Positions 1 through 9,430 are shown, numbered from the stretch's first letter. The stretch: DNA of 61,422 nt from JAVBPB01 sp031549965 (GCA_031549965.1 JAVBPB010000030.1:1-61422), one strand, 5' to 3'. Program-made: numbers and translations. Notes: generated from the sequence alone by a model not told the origin.

Positions 1-2
1 AA

Positions 3-122
3 GAACTTGGAGCACAATATTATAACCAGTTCAACAAAGAACGAAAAATTAATGCCTATATAAAGAAACTTAAAGCACTTGGTTGGAATGAATCAACTGC
101 CATGGAAATACAGCCAACTTAG
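3..122 (+). CDS. C-terminal fragment of a protein, possibly a transposase
   Basis: An open frame enters from the left edge and runs 39 codons to TAG. The end is basic (KERKINAYIKKLKALGW), which recalls the tails of some clostridial transposases, but I cannot assign a family from so short a piece. The start lies outside the window, so it is partial by position; whether the full gene is intact is unknown. Confidence 0.35.
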   Translation, partial: ELGAQYYNQFNKERKINAYIKKLKALGWNESTAMEIQPT

Positions 123-242
123 TTTATAGAATATAAAAAAAGATCTTAAAATATCATATAGGGGAAGTCTGCCCTTTTTTAGCTAACCGGTAGGTACTGT
201 TTCATAGTAATTACATATAATAACAAAGGATTCAAAATAGGA

Positions 243-270
243 TTGACTTATTTGAATTCAATGCTATAAT
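243..270 (+). promoter_or_regulatory. Promoter of the type III antitoxin RNA locus
   Basis: TTGACT at 243-248 and TATAAT at 265-270 are separated by 16 bp. Transcription would start near 277, a few bases before the pseudoknot RNA at 284. Confidence 0.6.
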
Positions 271-283
271 TATAGTATAAGAG

Positions 284-318
284 TACCACTGACCGATATG
301 TGGTATATAAATGGTCGG
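284..318 (+). ncRNA. Pseudoknotted RNA, probable type III antitoxin (ToxI/CptI-like), single unit
   Basis: TACCAC (284-289) pairs with GTGGTA (300-305). Loop bases GACC (291-294) can pair with GGTC (313-316) downstream, giving an H-type pseudoknot. It lies between a good promoter and a strong terminator and directly upstream of a broken ToxN/CptN-like gene, the standard type III toxin-antitoxin layout, in which the RNA repeat both inhibits and is cut by the toxin. Known antitoxins usually have several tandem repeats; only one unit is visible. The assignment rests on context plus the drawn pairing. Confidence 0.55.
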
Positions 319-330
319 GTTGAAAGAATT

Positions 331-360
331 GGCCCCTCATCATAAGATGAGGGGCTGTTT
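331..360 (+). terminator. Rho-independent terminator between antitoxin RNA and toxin
   Basis: CCCCTCATC (333-341) and GATGAGGGG (346-354) form a 9-bp GC-rich stem with an ATAA loop, followed by CTGTTTT. In type III loci such a leaky terminator sets the RNA:toxin ratio. Confidence 0.75.
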
Positions 361-377
361 TACATAAGGAGAACAAT

Positions 378-584
378 ATGGTTAAAACTGGTCTTTACAT
401 TGTGAAGAATAATTTTTTTGAAGAAATAAAGGATCCATATCTAAAAGGTAATAAAGAATAAAATAGACCTCATTATTATTGCTTTGAAGATGGGAAAGAT
501 GGGGTCCTTTGGATGATTCCTTTGAGTAGTAGAATTGAAAAATTTTAAAAGATAATTGATAAGAAACATAATAGAAAATGGTAA
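378..584 (+). pseudogene. Decayed type III toxin (ToxN/CptN/TenpN-like endoribonuclease)
   Basis: AAGGAG precedes ATG at 378. The frame reads MVKTGLYIVKNNFFEEIKDP, then DPYLKGNKE, then a TAA stop at 459-461. The same frame continues as NRPHYYCFEDG and LWMIPLSSRIEKF, which match the conserved 'PYLKGNK-ENRPHYY...WMIPLSS' N-terminal block I know from CptN/ToxN-family RNases, before a second in-frame TAA. Family members are about 150-170 residues, so the C-terminal half is also missing or unrecognisable. At least two stops make it inactive. The upstream RNA, promoter and terminator still look intact. Confidence 0.7.
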
Positions 585-829
585 TAAAATTTCAAAAGAA
601 ATTTAAATGCTAAAATATAAAGAACAAGAATAAAGAACATTTAGAAATTCTATGAAAATATAATTTATTAATGAATAAAAAATCAAATATGGGAAGAATT
701 GTTATAAATGGATAAGGATAGATAAATTGGTGCGTGATACCCTTGCGGTTGAGATTGAGAAAAACCTTAAGTTGGTATACTAATTATAGGAGAAGTTAAA
801 AGCTGATATATGAAAGGTTGGTGTAAAAA
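585..829. other. Intergenic scrap after the broken toxin
   Basis: AT-rich sequence with no gene I can support. Positions 721-783 hold a short open stretch (DKLVRDTLAVEIEKNLKLVY then TAA) that looks like the tail of a lost protein in amino-acid composition, but I cannot name it. Confidence 0.4.
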
Positions 830-2461
830 ATGAAAAAGATACTTCCGATTGGAAATGATTCTTTCTTAACAATAAGAAGAAATAATTGGTACTATGTAGA
901 TAAAACTTTAATGATCAAAGATTTCATAGAATATCAGGATACGGTGGCTTTAATTACCCGCCCAAGGCGGTTTGGAAAGACCATTAATATGACTATGTTA
1001 AGGGAGTTTTTTGATATAACAAAGAATAGCAAGGCAATCTTTGAAGGACTTGCTATCATGAATACAGAGTATATGGAACACATTAACTCAAGACCGGTGG
1101 TGTACTTTTCATTTAAAGATTGTGTCGGAAAGAATTCAGAGGAATTAAGAAATAATTTATCTGGTGAACTTTTTAAAGAATATCGTAGATATAATACCAT
1201 ATTTGGGGAAACAGTAGATAAGAATGATTTATATTATATAAAATATTATAAGTTATTAAGTAGTATGGCACAGGAACTGACAACGTGGATGAGCCTTGGC
1301 AATGCAATTAGCCATCTATTAACTGCTGTTACTACTTTTTTTGGAAAAACTCCAATATTATTGATAGATGAATATGATCAACCAATTTTAAGTAGCTATG
1401 AAAATGGATATAGAGAAGAACTAAGTGATTTTTTTTCTGTATTCTATGGTTCTGCATTAAAGGGAAACGAGTATCTTTGTCAGGCGTTGCTTACAGGAAT
1501 TCAACGGGTTGCCAAAGAAAGCATATTTTCCAAATTAAATAATATTGTGGTTTACTCTGTTCTCAGAAAAGAATATTCTTCTTATTTTGGATTAACGGAA
1601 AGGGAAACGAAAGAATTACTAGAAACATATGGTTTGGCATTGGATGAAACGGTAAAGCAAAAATATGATGGATATCGTATTGGAACATACGAAGTATATA
1701 ATCCTTGGTCAGTATTAAGCTATACCAAAAGTGGAATTTTAGATAACTATTGGATAAACACATCAACTAATTATTTGGTGAAAGAAGCTTTACTAACCGC
1801 AGATGATTTTTTTAAGAAAGACTTTGATTTATTAATTCAGTATGGACAGGCAGAAGTAAGTGCAAACCTGGAGCTATCTTTTATTGAACTTCAGAATAAT
1901 GAGGCTTTATGGGGATTGCTCGTAAATTCTGGCTATGTAACAGTGATGGAACGGGTTGATGAGTTTTTCATGACTGTTGGGATACCAAATGATGAAGTAA
2001 AGTCTGAGCTGCAAAAGATTGTAGCTGAACAGGCAAACATTCCGACCAATAGCCTGCAAAAAATGTTTAATGCTCTCCTGCGCCAAGATGTTAATAAATT
2101 TTTAGATATTTATGAGGAGATAGTTCTTTCCTGCACAAGTTATTATGATGCAATGGAGAACGCGTACCATATGTTATTTTTGGGAATGTGTATTTCATTA
2201 AGAAATCTATATAAGGTGACAAGCAACTTAGAAGCTGGATATGGACGCCATGATATTCGTTTAGAAGCATTAAAAAAAGAGCATACACATATCATCATTG
2301 AGTTTAAACAAGGTGAGGATTTAGAAAAATTAAAGAAAGAAGCTTTGCAGCAGATCTTAGAACAAAAATATTATATTGGTTTAAATGGAACAGTTCTTTG
2401 TCTTGGAATTGCTCATAATAAGAAGAAATGTGCAGTTACTTACGAAAAGATAACCGTGTAA
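830..2461 (+). CDS. AAA-ATPase-like protein with C-terminal PD-(D/E)XK nuclease-like domain
   Basis: 543 residues. The N-terminus (IGNDSFLTIRRNNWYYVDKT, then ITRPRRFGKTINMTMLREFF) is diagnostic of the AAA-ATPase_like family, with a Walker-A-like RRFGKT and a Walker-B-like ILLIDEYDQP near residue 180. The C-terminal 90 residues carry GRHDIRLEA and IIIEFKQ, the D...E-x-K pattern of the PDDEXK_9 nuclease-like domain paired with this ATPase. These proteins are abundant, often multicopy, in Clostridia and Bacteroidetes; their role is not established, with defence or mobile-element links suspected. The ribosome site is weak (AAAGG about 12 bp upstream). No partner gene is adjacent. Confidence 0.85.
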   Translation: MKKILPIGNDSFLTIRRNNWYYVDKTLMIKDFIEYQDTVALITRPRRFGKTINMTMLREFFDITKNSKAIFEGLAIMNTEYMEHINSRPVVYFSFKDCVGKNSEELRNNLSGELFKEYRRYNTIFGETVDKNDLYYIKYYKLLSSMAQELTTWMSLGNAISHLLTAVTTFFGKTPILLIDEYDQPILSSYENGYREELSDFFSVFYGSALKGNEYLCQALLTGIQRVAKESIFSKLNNIVVYSVLRKEYSSYFGLTERETKELLETYGLALDETVKQKYDGYRIGTYEVYNPWSVLSYTKSGILDNYWINTSTNYLVKEALLTADDFFKKDFDLLIQYGQAEVSANLELSFIELQNNEALWGLLVNSGYVTVMERVDEFFMTVGIPNDEVKSELQKIVAEQANIPTNSLQKMFNALLRQDVNKFLDIYEEIVLSCTSYYDAMENAYHMLFLGMCISLRNLYKVTSNLEAGYGRHDIRLEALKKEHTHIIIEFKQGEDLEKLKKEALQQILEQKYYIGLNGTVLCLGIAHNKKKCAVTYEKITV

Positions 2462-2944
2462 TATAAAGGGTGATTGCTATGCATTTAGAACCAAAAGTTT
2501 ATCAAGAGTTATGAAAAAATGAAAATAGTTTAACTTTAGAAATTACAGGGGGGAAAGTATCCATGATAAAGTGTCTTAGATGTAGATAACTTCTGCTTGG
2601 AAAAGGGGTACAGTAGATCTAATCATATATAATGAAAGAGATTAGTAAAATGAATAGAAAAGGAGTTATTTTAGTAAAAAACTATCAAAATAACTCCTTT
2701 TTTTACGGATAATATCTATTGTAGACATTACGTTTGCAGGGGTTTTCTTAACGCTAGAGTAAGTTTTTGTTGTTGGTTAAGCATTTTCATAAATGGTTCA
2801 CATTAAATTTTAATTTTAACTTTTAATTATATAATGTATTAATATTCCTCAACAATCATACATATATACTATATACATAAATGTTTACAATGACTATAAT
2901 TAAAAACAGAGAGCGCACTTAAAAATACTTTTGGAGGAATTATC
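2462..2944. other. Intergenic region with one hairpin
   Basis: 483 bp without a supportable gene. A short open stretch starts at ATG 2479 (MHLEPKVYQEL then stop) and looks like scrap. A terminator hairpin lies at 2658-2704. The AT-rich part from 2790 leads into the Kelch gene, with no clear consensus promoter. Confidence 0.5.
2658..2704 (+). terminator. Rho-independent terminator
   Basis: AAAGGAGTTATTTT (from 2659) pairs with AAAATAACTCCTTT (2687-2700), followed by an uninterrupted T-run to 2704. It lies about 200 bp after the AAA-ATPase-like gene. Confidence 0.75.
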
Positions 2945-4309
2945 ATGAATAGAAAAATACTAAGCTTGTTTTTAACTATGTTTACATTGATAACTGTACT
3001 TTATAAAGCAGATTATGCATCTGCAGCATCAACTTGGACAACTGAACCTAATATGCCATACGACAGTAATGTAGTTACACCTAGTACACCATTAGTTAAA
3101 AATAATAAAATATATGTATTACAAAGCGATAAAATAGGAATATTTGATTTAAACACAAAAACATGGAGTGTTGGAGCTGATCCAATTTCATCAGGCGTAA
3201 CTCGTCGAGCATGTACAAATTTAAATGATAATATGTATTTTTTTGGTGGGCATCCTGAAGGAAATACACATAAAGTTGATGTTTATAGCATTGTTAACAA
3301 TACTTGGTCTAGAGCTCAGGATATGCCGTATGAAGCACTTGCATCAACAGCTATTGAATATAATAATAAAATCTATGTTTTTAGCAGTAACTTACATGAC
3401 AATAACAGTTATATTCAGATTTATGATCCTCAAACCAATAGTTGGACAGTACAGAATATGCCATACAGAATTTTTCATGCAACATCTCAAGTGTATAACG
3501 GAAAAGTGTATATATTTGGAGGATTGGATAAGAACCTTCAAATTACAAGTAATTTATACATATATGATATATTAACAAACACTTGGAGTCTTGAAAACCC
3601 AATACCAATTGCTAAGTGTAATATGTCATCAGTAATAATAGGAAATGAAATTTATATCTTGGGTGGTGTAAATACTCCGGATGTATATGATACTGTAGAA
3701 ATATACAATGTTTTAACAAATTCTTGGTCAAAAGGAATTAATTTAACAAGTCAAAGGTATGGATTATCTTCAGCAGTTGCAAACAATACTTTATATGTCT
3801 TTGGTGCTACTGAGGGTAATTCAAAATTAGTAGAATCAATTGATACAAAATCTTTAAAATTAAAGCATTTAAAGCTAGTTCTTGAAATCGGCGAAGAAAT
3901 TCAATTAAGTATAGCTAATAATCTATCAGAAAATTCAAATGGAAAATGGACAAACTCTAATACATCAGTTGTAAGTATGACCAACGGATATGTAAAAGCT
4001 CTTTCAGCAGGTAATACTACTATTACAGTAACCTATCCGAATGGGAAAACAGAATATATAGATATTTTGGTAGTAGAAGATGCAGATGATTATCGCCTTG
4101 CTGTTGATTTGAAAGTGAGTGAAAAATGTCGTTTGACAATTGATGATTATACTAATACAATTCCTGTAACATGGGTTGCAGCAAATGCTAATGTAGCTGT
4201 TATCAGCGCTACTGGCAAAGTTACAGCAGTTGGTGCAGGCTTAACTCTGATTACTGCTACAGATCAACTTGGGAATATTGTTGGAGAGGTTTATATCAGA
4301 GTAAGATAG
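2945..4309 (+). CDS. Secreted Kelch-repeat beta-propeller protein with C-terminal bacterial Ig-like (Big2) domains
   Basis: 454 residues. It starts with a signal peptide (MNRKILSLFLTMFTLITVLY, cleavage likely after ASA near 27). Residues about 40-310 hold five to six Kelch blades with repeated IYVFGG/NTW motifs (for example VYIFGGLD, IYILGGVN, LYVFGAT). Two Big2-type beta-sandwiches follow (about 315-378 and 385-454, with ISATGKVTAVGAGLTLITA). There is no sorting motif or transmembrane tail, so it is probably secreted or loosely wall-bound. GGAGG lies 7 bp before ATG. A role in surface carbohydrate or protein binding is inferred from architecture only. Confidence 0.85.
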   Translation: MNRKILSLFLTMFTLITVLYKADYASAASTWTTEPNMPYDSNVVTPSTPLVKNNKIYVLQSDKIGIFDLNTKTWSVGADPISSGVTRRACTNLNDNMYFFGGHPEGNTHKVDVYSIVNNTWSRAQDMPYEALASTAIEYNNKIYVFSSNLHDNNSYIQIYDPQTNSWTVQNMPYRIFHATSQVYNGKVYIFGGLDKNLQITSNLYIYDILTNTWSLENPIPIAKCNMSSVIIGNEIYILGGVNTPDVYDTVEIYNVLTNSWSKGINLTSQRYGLSSAVANNTLYVFGATEGNSKLVESIDTKSLKLKHLKLVLEIGEEIQLSIANNLSENSNGKWTNSNTSVVSMTNGYVKALSAGNTTITVTYPNGKTEYIDILVVEDADDYRLAVDLKVSEKCRLTIDDYTNTIPVTWVAANANVAVISATGKVTAVGAGLTLITATDQLGNIVGEVYIRVR

Positions 4310-4616
4310 AGGAATAAATTTAGGCTATTTGCCAAGTACATGATTTTAATCAACAATGATTATTTGTATCCAGTTATTTTTGAAAAATGAGTATTTAATA
4401 TATCCAAATAGAAAAAAACAGGAGATACTTTATTCTGTACAAAAGTATCTCCTGTAATATTGTGCCATAACCATATGTTACATTAATTCCGTATTATTAA
4501 TATTTTATGATATAAGATTTAGATATCAATGAATTTCTTAAACTTTTCATGTTATAATCATATAACAGTGTTAGTGGGTTATTCGTCCATTCATAATCAT
4601 ACTCCTTAAACCATAT
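4310..4616. other. Convergent intergenic region
   Basis: 307 bp between the Kelch gene (plus) and the ABC exporter operon (minus). It contains the minus-strand terminator at 4412-4460 and nothing else I can support. Confidence 0.6.
4412..4460 (-). terminator. Terminator of the ABC exporter operon
   Basis: ACAGGAGATACTT pairs with AAGTATCTCCTGT (arms about 4418-4430 and 4442-4454). On the minus strand the stem is followed by TTTTTTTC, so it ends the leftward exporter transcript; on the plus strand no U-tract follows. Confidence 0.75.
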
Positions 4617-6500
4617 TTAACTAGCACTTTCAAACTGACTATTATAAAGGTTAGCATAAAACCCGCCCTTAGCAATCAACTCATCATGTGAACCCTGTTC
4701 AACAATATCTCCATCCTTCATACATAAAATCAAATCTGCATTCCTAATAGTAGATAAACGATGAGCAATAACAAAACTGGTTCGGCCTTTCATTAAATTA
4801 TCCATAGCCTTTTGGATTAAAACTTCTGTACGTGTATCAACACTTGAAGTAGCTTCATCCAAAATTAAAATCTGAGGATCTGCAAGTATGGCTCTGGCTA
4901 TAGTTAAAAGCTGCTTTTGTCCTTGAGAAATATTACTAGCTTCTTCATTTAAAATCATATTATAATTATCCGGTAAAGTACGTACAAACTGGTGAACCTG
5001 TGCAGCCTTTGCAGCAGATTTAACTTCATCTAAAGTAGCATCTAACTTACCATATCTTATATTGTCAGCAATACTTCCATTAAACAGCCAAGTATCTTGT
5101 AATACCATACCAAATAACGAACGAAGTTCATCACGCTTAAAATCCTTAATATCATGGTTATCAATTAAAATAGAACCACTATTTAAATCATAAAATCTCA
5201 TTAACAACTTAACAATTGTAGTTTTACCAGCACCAGTAGGTCCAACAATGGCAATTTTTTGTCCTTGTTTTACATCACATGTAAAGTCATTAATTATAAT
5301 CTTATCCTCAGTATATCCAAATGATACATGATTAAATGAAACTTTGCCGTCAATGTGAACATTAACTTTTGTATCCTTAGAATCGCTTCTGTTAACTGTA
5401 AGAGCATCTTTTGCTTCTGGTATTTCTTCTTCTTCATTTATAAAATCAAATACACGTTCAGCAGCAGCAGCAGTTTGCTGTAAAACATTTGATATATTAG
5501 CTATTTGAGCGATTGGCTGTGTAAATGAACGTACATACTGAATAAATGATTGAATTGAACCAACAGTAAGACTTCCGGTTGCAGCAAAATAACCTCCTAA
5601 GATACATATTACAACATAACCTATATTACCTATAAACATAGTAATTGGCATCATAAGACCAGATAAGAAGTTTGCCTTCCATGCTGATTTATAAAGAGAT
5701 TCGTTATATTTTTGGAAAGTATTAACCGAATCCTCCTCCTTATTAAATGCCCTTACTACATTGTGGCTGCCAAACATTTCCTCAACATGACCATTAACTT
5801 CACCTAAAAACTTTTGCTGATTAAAGAAATGTGGCTGTGATTTTTTTACAATAAACATTATGCAAACACCAGAAACAGGAACTATCAATATAGTAACAAG
5901 AGTAAGCTTCCAACTGATTGTTAACATCATTATAGTAACACCGATTAATGATGTAACAGAAGTAATAATTTGAGTAATACTTTGGCTTAATGTATGGCTT
6001 ATGGTGTCAACATCATTAGTGATTCTTGAAAGAATTTCACCATGAGTTACCTTATCATAATATCCAAAAGGAAGTTTGTGCATTTTGGCATTAATATCCT
6101 GCCTTAAATTATAAGTAACTTTCATAGTTACTCCAGACATTATATATCCCTGTAAATATGAAAATAATGCACTTATAGCGTATAATCCCAACAACTGTAG
6201 CATTATAATGCCTATTCGCTCAAAATCTATATTACCGGTTCCGGCTATCTTAGCCATTAATCCATTAAATAATTCATCTGTTGCCTTACCTAAGATTTTA
6301 GGTCCAACTATCATAAACACAGTTGATATAACTGCAATTACAAGAACAAAGATAACTGTCAGCTTATATTTACCTAGATATGCAATTAATTTTGACATAG
6401 TTCCCTTAAAATCTTTAGCTTTTTCACCAGGCATCATCATTCCGGGGCCGTGCATTGGACCGCCACGTCTTTTAGGGGCTTGCTGTCTGTTTTCACTCAT
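4617..6500 (-). CDS. Heterodimeric ABC exporter, subunit 2 (consensus Walker B half)
   Basis: 627 residues from ATG at 6500, which overlaps the upstream stop by 4 bp (ATGA) and has AAAGGAGG in the end of the upstream gene; a longer frame to 6554 is less likely. A short Pro/Gly/Met-rich N-tail (about 40 residues) precedes six transmembrane helices. The NBD has Walker A GPTGAGKT, Q-loop VLQDTW, signature ISQGQ (degenerate), Walker B LILDEAT with catalytic Glu, and H-loop IAHRLSTI. This is the complementary half of a LmrCD/BmrCD/TM287-288-type multidrug exporter with the preceding gene. The MarR gene upstream suggests drug-inducible expression. The substrate is unknown. Confidence 0.9.
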   Translation of the reverse strand: MSENRQQAPKRRGGPMHGPGMMMPGEKAKDFKGTMSKLIAYLGKYKLTVIFVLVIAVISTVFMIVGPKILGKATDELFNGLMAKIAGTGNIDFERIGIIMLQLLGLYAISALFSYLQGYIMSGVTMKVTYNLRQDINAKMHKLPFGYYDKVTHGEILSRITNDVDTISHTLSQSITQIITSVTSLIGVTIMMLTISWKLTLVTILIVPVSGVCIMFIVKKSQPHFFNQQKFLGEVNGHVEEMFGSHNVVRAFNKEEDSVNTFQKYNESLYKSAWKANFLSGLMMPITMFIGNIGYVVICILGGYFAATGSLTVGSIQSFIQYVRSFTQPIAQIANISNVLQQTAAAAERVFDFINEEEEIPEAKDALTVNRSDSKDTKVNVHIDGKVSFNHVSFGYTEDKIIINDFTCDVKQGQKIAIVGPTGAGKTTIVKLLMRFYDLNSGSILIDNHDIKDFKRDELRSLFGMVLQDTWLFNGSIADNIRYGKLDATLDEVKSAAKAAQVHQFVRTLPDNYNMILNEEASNISQGQKQLLTIARAILADPQILILDEATSSVDTRTEVLIQKAMDNLMKGRTSFVIAHRLSTIRNADLILCMKDGDIVEQGSHDELIAKGGFYANLYNSQFESAS

Positions 6501-8737
6501 TCTAATTCCTCCTTTGATAACTGGGATGAAGCAATTTCGTAATACTCTGGACAACTCTTTAGAAGCTCTTTATGAGTACCCTTACCAACTATTTTGCCTT
6601 CGTCTAAAACAAGTATCTGCTCAGCAGTCATAATAGTACTGACTCTTTGTGCAACAACTATAACAGTACTGTCACTTGTATATTCTTTTAAAGCTTTTCT
6701 AAGTGCAGCGTCTGTTTTAAAATCAAGTGCGGAAAAACTGTCATCAAATATCAGAATCTCAGGATTTTTGGCTAACGCTCTGGCAATTGAAAGTCTTTGC
6801 TTTTGACCTCCCGATACATTAGTACCTCCTTGAGATATTTCTGATTCGAATCCATCAGATTTTTCAGTTATAAAATTAAGAGCCTGTGCAACCTTTGCTA
6901 TTTGGTTCAAATCTTCATCAGTGGCATCTTTATTACCATAACGCAGATTAGATGCAATAGTTCCAGAGATAAGAGTACCCTTTTGTGGCACATAGCCAAT
7001 TTTCTCACGTAAATCTTTTTGCAAAACATCCTTAATATTAGTTCCGTCAACTAAAACTTCTCCTTGAGTAACATCATAAAAACGTAATAAAAGATTCGCA
7101 ATAGTAGTCTTACCAGAACCGGTTGGACCAATTATGGCAGTAGTTTGACCTGGCTTTGCAATAAAGCTTATTTCGTTAAGAGCATCCTCCTCAGCACCTT
7201 CGTATCTAAAATGAACATTATTAAACTCAATAGTTCCTTTTTTAGATGTACTAAAGCTTTTGGGTTTTACCGGATCATTAATTTTTAATTCAGTCTCTAA
7301 TACTTCAGCAATACGCTCAGCAGAAACCGCAGCACGTGGAACAAAAATAAACATCATAGAAATCATTAAAAAGGACATAATAATCTGCATTGCATACTGC
7401 ATAAATGCCATCATATCACCTACCTGCATGGTAGATTCAGAGATTTGATGAGCACCAACCCAAACGATTAAAAGGGTTACACCGTTCATAATAAGCATCA
7501 TCATTGGCATCATAAATACCATAACTCTGTTTACAAAAAGATTAGTTTTAGTAAGCTCATCATTAGACAATTCAAAACGTTTCATTTCATGATCTCTGGT
7601 ACCAAAAGCACGGATAACCATAAGACCGCTTAAATTTTCTCTTGAAACAAGGTTTAACTTGTCAACAAGCTTTTGGATAATCTTAAATTTAGGCAGAGCA
7701 ATTAACATAACAATTACTATCAGTAAAAGTAAAATAATTACAGCTAATGCAATAATCCAACTCATTGAAGAGGAAGTATTAAGTGCCATAATAATACCGC
7801 CAATACCCATAATAGGAGCGTAGCAAAGCATTCTAATACCCATCATTAATAACATCTGTACTTGCGTAACGTCATTTGTGCAACGAGTAATTAAAGAAGC
7901 TGTAGAAAATTTGTCAAATTCACTATTTGAAAAGTTTTCAATTTTAGCAAAGGTATCCCTTCTTAAATCTCTAGCAATACCTGCTGAAATTATAGAAGAA
8001 ATATAACTTACCAACACATTGGCAAGACCTCCGATTAAAGCTATGCCTAACATAAGTAATCCGATTTTAATTATATATGCAGTTTGCATACTATTAACAT
8101 TTAAGCCTAATTCCTTTAAAAACGCTTTAGTGAACAAAACTCCGCTTTGTTTTAGAATAGACACATCATTAGTAAGTGCTTTTTCACGGGCAGAATCAAT
8201 TGATTCTTTTGGTATCATGCTAACCATTGGTAGAATTTTATATAATTCGTTTAAGTCAATTTCAGAAACATCAGACATTTCATTTGAACTTTCATTTCCG
8301 GATTGTGCAGACATATCCTTCATAATATTAATAAAAGTCCAAGTAACAGTACCAAATAAGATATCAAGATCTTCACTTTCTTCTTCATTTATTGAATTTT
8401 TTACATAGATTTCTTCCTTAGAATCTGGATAAATACTTTTATAAATTTTACCTTTATTATTTTTATCTGAGGTGGAAACTAAAGAATAAGAACTTTCTAA
8501 TAATACTTTATCTTCATCATTCATAAATGAAGACATAAACGTATATGCCTCTTTGCTTATAGCATTTGGAGCAGCATGTTCAATACCATTTTGCTGTATA
8601 CCAATATTTACTATATCAGACATAAAGTTTGGCAGCTTTAAATCGCTTAAAGCTTGAATAAATAATAAAACTATTGCACATAAAATACCAAGAATAAATG
8701 GTTTTAAATACTTTGCCAATTTTATCAAGTCAAACAC
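6497..8737 (-). CDS. Heterodimeric ABC exporter, subunit 1 with large extracellular domain (degenerate NBD)
   Basis: 746 residues, longer than the usual 570-620. TM1 (about 13-35) is followed by a hydrophilic insert of about 175 residues (40-215) before TM2, an extracellular domain like the one in BmrCD-type exporters. The NBD has Walker A GPTGSGKT and signature VSGGQ, but the catalytic Glu after Walker B is Asp (LIFDDSFS) and the H-loop His is Gln (VVAQRVSTI). With ISQGQ of the partner, all degenerate elements fall in the same composite ATP site, leaving one canonical site: the hallmark of asymmetric heterodimeric exporters. It lies 31 bp downstream of the MarR gene and is translationally coupled to subunit 2. 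Confidence 0.9.
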   Translation of the reverse strand: MFDLIKLAKYLKPFILGILCAIVLLFIQALSDLKLPNFMSDIVNIGIQQNGIEHAAPNAISKEAYTFMSSFMNDEDKVLLESSYSLVSTSDKNNKGKIYKSIYPDSKEEIYVKNSINEEESEDLDILFGTVTWTFINIMKDMSAQSGNESSNEMSDVSEIDLNELYKILPMVSMIPKESIDSAREKALTNDVSILKQSGVLFTKAFLKELGLNVNSMQTAYIIKIGLLMLGIALIGGLANVLVSYISSIISAGIARDLRRDTFAKIENFSNSEFDKFSTASLITRCTNDVTQVQMLLMMGIRMLCYAPIMGIGGIIMALNTSSSMSWIIALAVIILLLLIVIVMLIALPKFKIIQKLVDKLNLVSRENLSGLMVIRAFGTRDHEMKRFELSNDELTKTNLFVNRVMVFMMPMMMLIMNGVTLLIVWVGAHQISESTMQVGDMMAFMQYAMQIIMSFLMISMMFIFVPRAAVSAERIAEVLETELKINDPVKPKSFSTSKKGTIEFNNVHFRYEGAEEDALNEISFIAKPGQTTAIIGPTGSGKTTIANLLLRFYDVTQGEVLVDGTNIKDVLQKDLREKIGYVPQKGTLISGTIASNLRYGNKDATDEDLNQIAKVAQALNFITEKSDGFESEISQGGTNVSGGQKQRLSIARALAKNPEILIFDDSFSALDFKTDAALRKALKEYTSDSTVIVVAQRVSTIMTAEQILVLDEGKIVGKGTHKELLKSCPEYYEIASSQLSKEELE

Positions 8738-8768
8738 TCCTTTTATTTATTTTTAGTTTTTAGATTCA

Positions 8769-9245
8769 CTAGATTTTATGAAAATTACAATTAAAATCAA
8801 GTTTTACTTTGGAAGAAATACTATCATGTATTTTTTGAAGTATTCTTATATATTCATCCATATCCTCTTTAGAGAGTACATTGTAGATCTCATAAGAAAC
8901 TTCATTAAATAAAGACTTCATTTTTTGAGCCATAAGTCTGCCTTCATCAGTAATATAAACTCTGATTGTTCTTAGATCCTTATCATCAGGCACCCGCTTT
9001 ATTAAACCTGCTTTTTCTGCCCTTTTTAACATTACAGTAGTACTGGCAGGTTTAACATGAATGTGTTCTGATATTTCTTTTTGACTTAGCCCTTCTAATT
9101 GCTCAACCATCATAAGCATTTTCATATTCCCCTTATATAGATCGTTTTCAGCAACTATTGAAGAAACATACTGCATTTCGCATTTGTGAATAATCATTTC
9201 TAATTGTCTTATTTGTCTTATTTTTTCTTCTAATATGATTGTCAC
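8769..9245 (-). CDS. MarR-family transcriptional regulator
   Basis: 158 residues; GTG start at 9245 with AGG about 8 bp upstream. It has the winged-helix core of MarR proteins: GLSQKEISEHIHVKPASTTV (helix-turn-helix, about 52-72), LKRAEKAGLIKR and the DxR wing DDKDLRTIRVYITDEG. It is first in an operon with the two exporter genes. A perfect 14-bp palindrome sits on its own transcription start (9281-9294), so it probably represses itself and the exporter until a ligand binds. The ligand is not deducible. Confidence 0.88.
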   Translation of the reverse strand: MTIILEEKIRQIRQLEMIIHKCEMQYVSSIVAENDLYKGNMKMLMMVEQLEGLSQKEISEHIHVKPASTTVMLKRAEKAGLIKRVPDDKDLRTIRVYITDEGRLMAQKMKSLFNEVSYEIYNVLSKEDMDEYIRILQKIHDSISSKVKLDFNCNFHKI

Positions 9246-9280
9246 CTCATTACCTGTGTGAATAAAATTAAATTAATATA

Positions 9281-9294
9281 GTTAGACGTCTAAC
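9281..9294. promoter_or_regulatory. MarR operator candidate
   Basis: GTTAGACGTCTAAC is a perfect 14-bp palindrome immediately downstream of the marR -10 box, the right place for autorepression by a dimeric winged-helix repressor. Confidence 0.65.
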
Positions 9295-9298
9295 AAAT

Positions 9299-9327
9299 AT
9301 ATTAATACGATTAAAAAAAAATGTCAA
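9299..9327 (-). promoter_or_regulatory. Promoter of the marR-ABC operon
   Basis: On the minus strand TTGACA (9327-9322) and TAATAT (9304-9299) are 17 bp apart. The start would be near 9292, inside the palindrome at 9281-9294. Confidence 0.75.
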
Positions 9328-9430
9328 TAATAAATTTAAAGATACAACTAAATAATGGATTTTATTTTGTTTTAATAAATGAGAAATTAAAAATTGAGAA
9401 ATAATTAACAATAATAAAAAGAAAAAATTG

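Noticed and set aside
284..318. PreQ1-type riboswitch (also an H-type pseudoknot)
   Set aside because: It lies between a promoter and a terminator upstream of a ToxN-like remnant, not a queuosine gene, and lacks the A-rich tail of preQ1-I.
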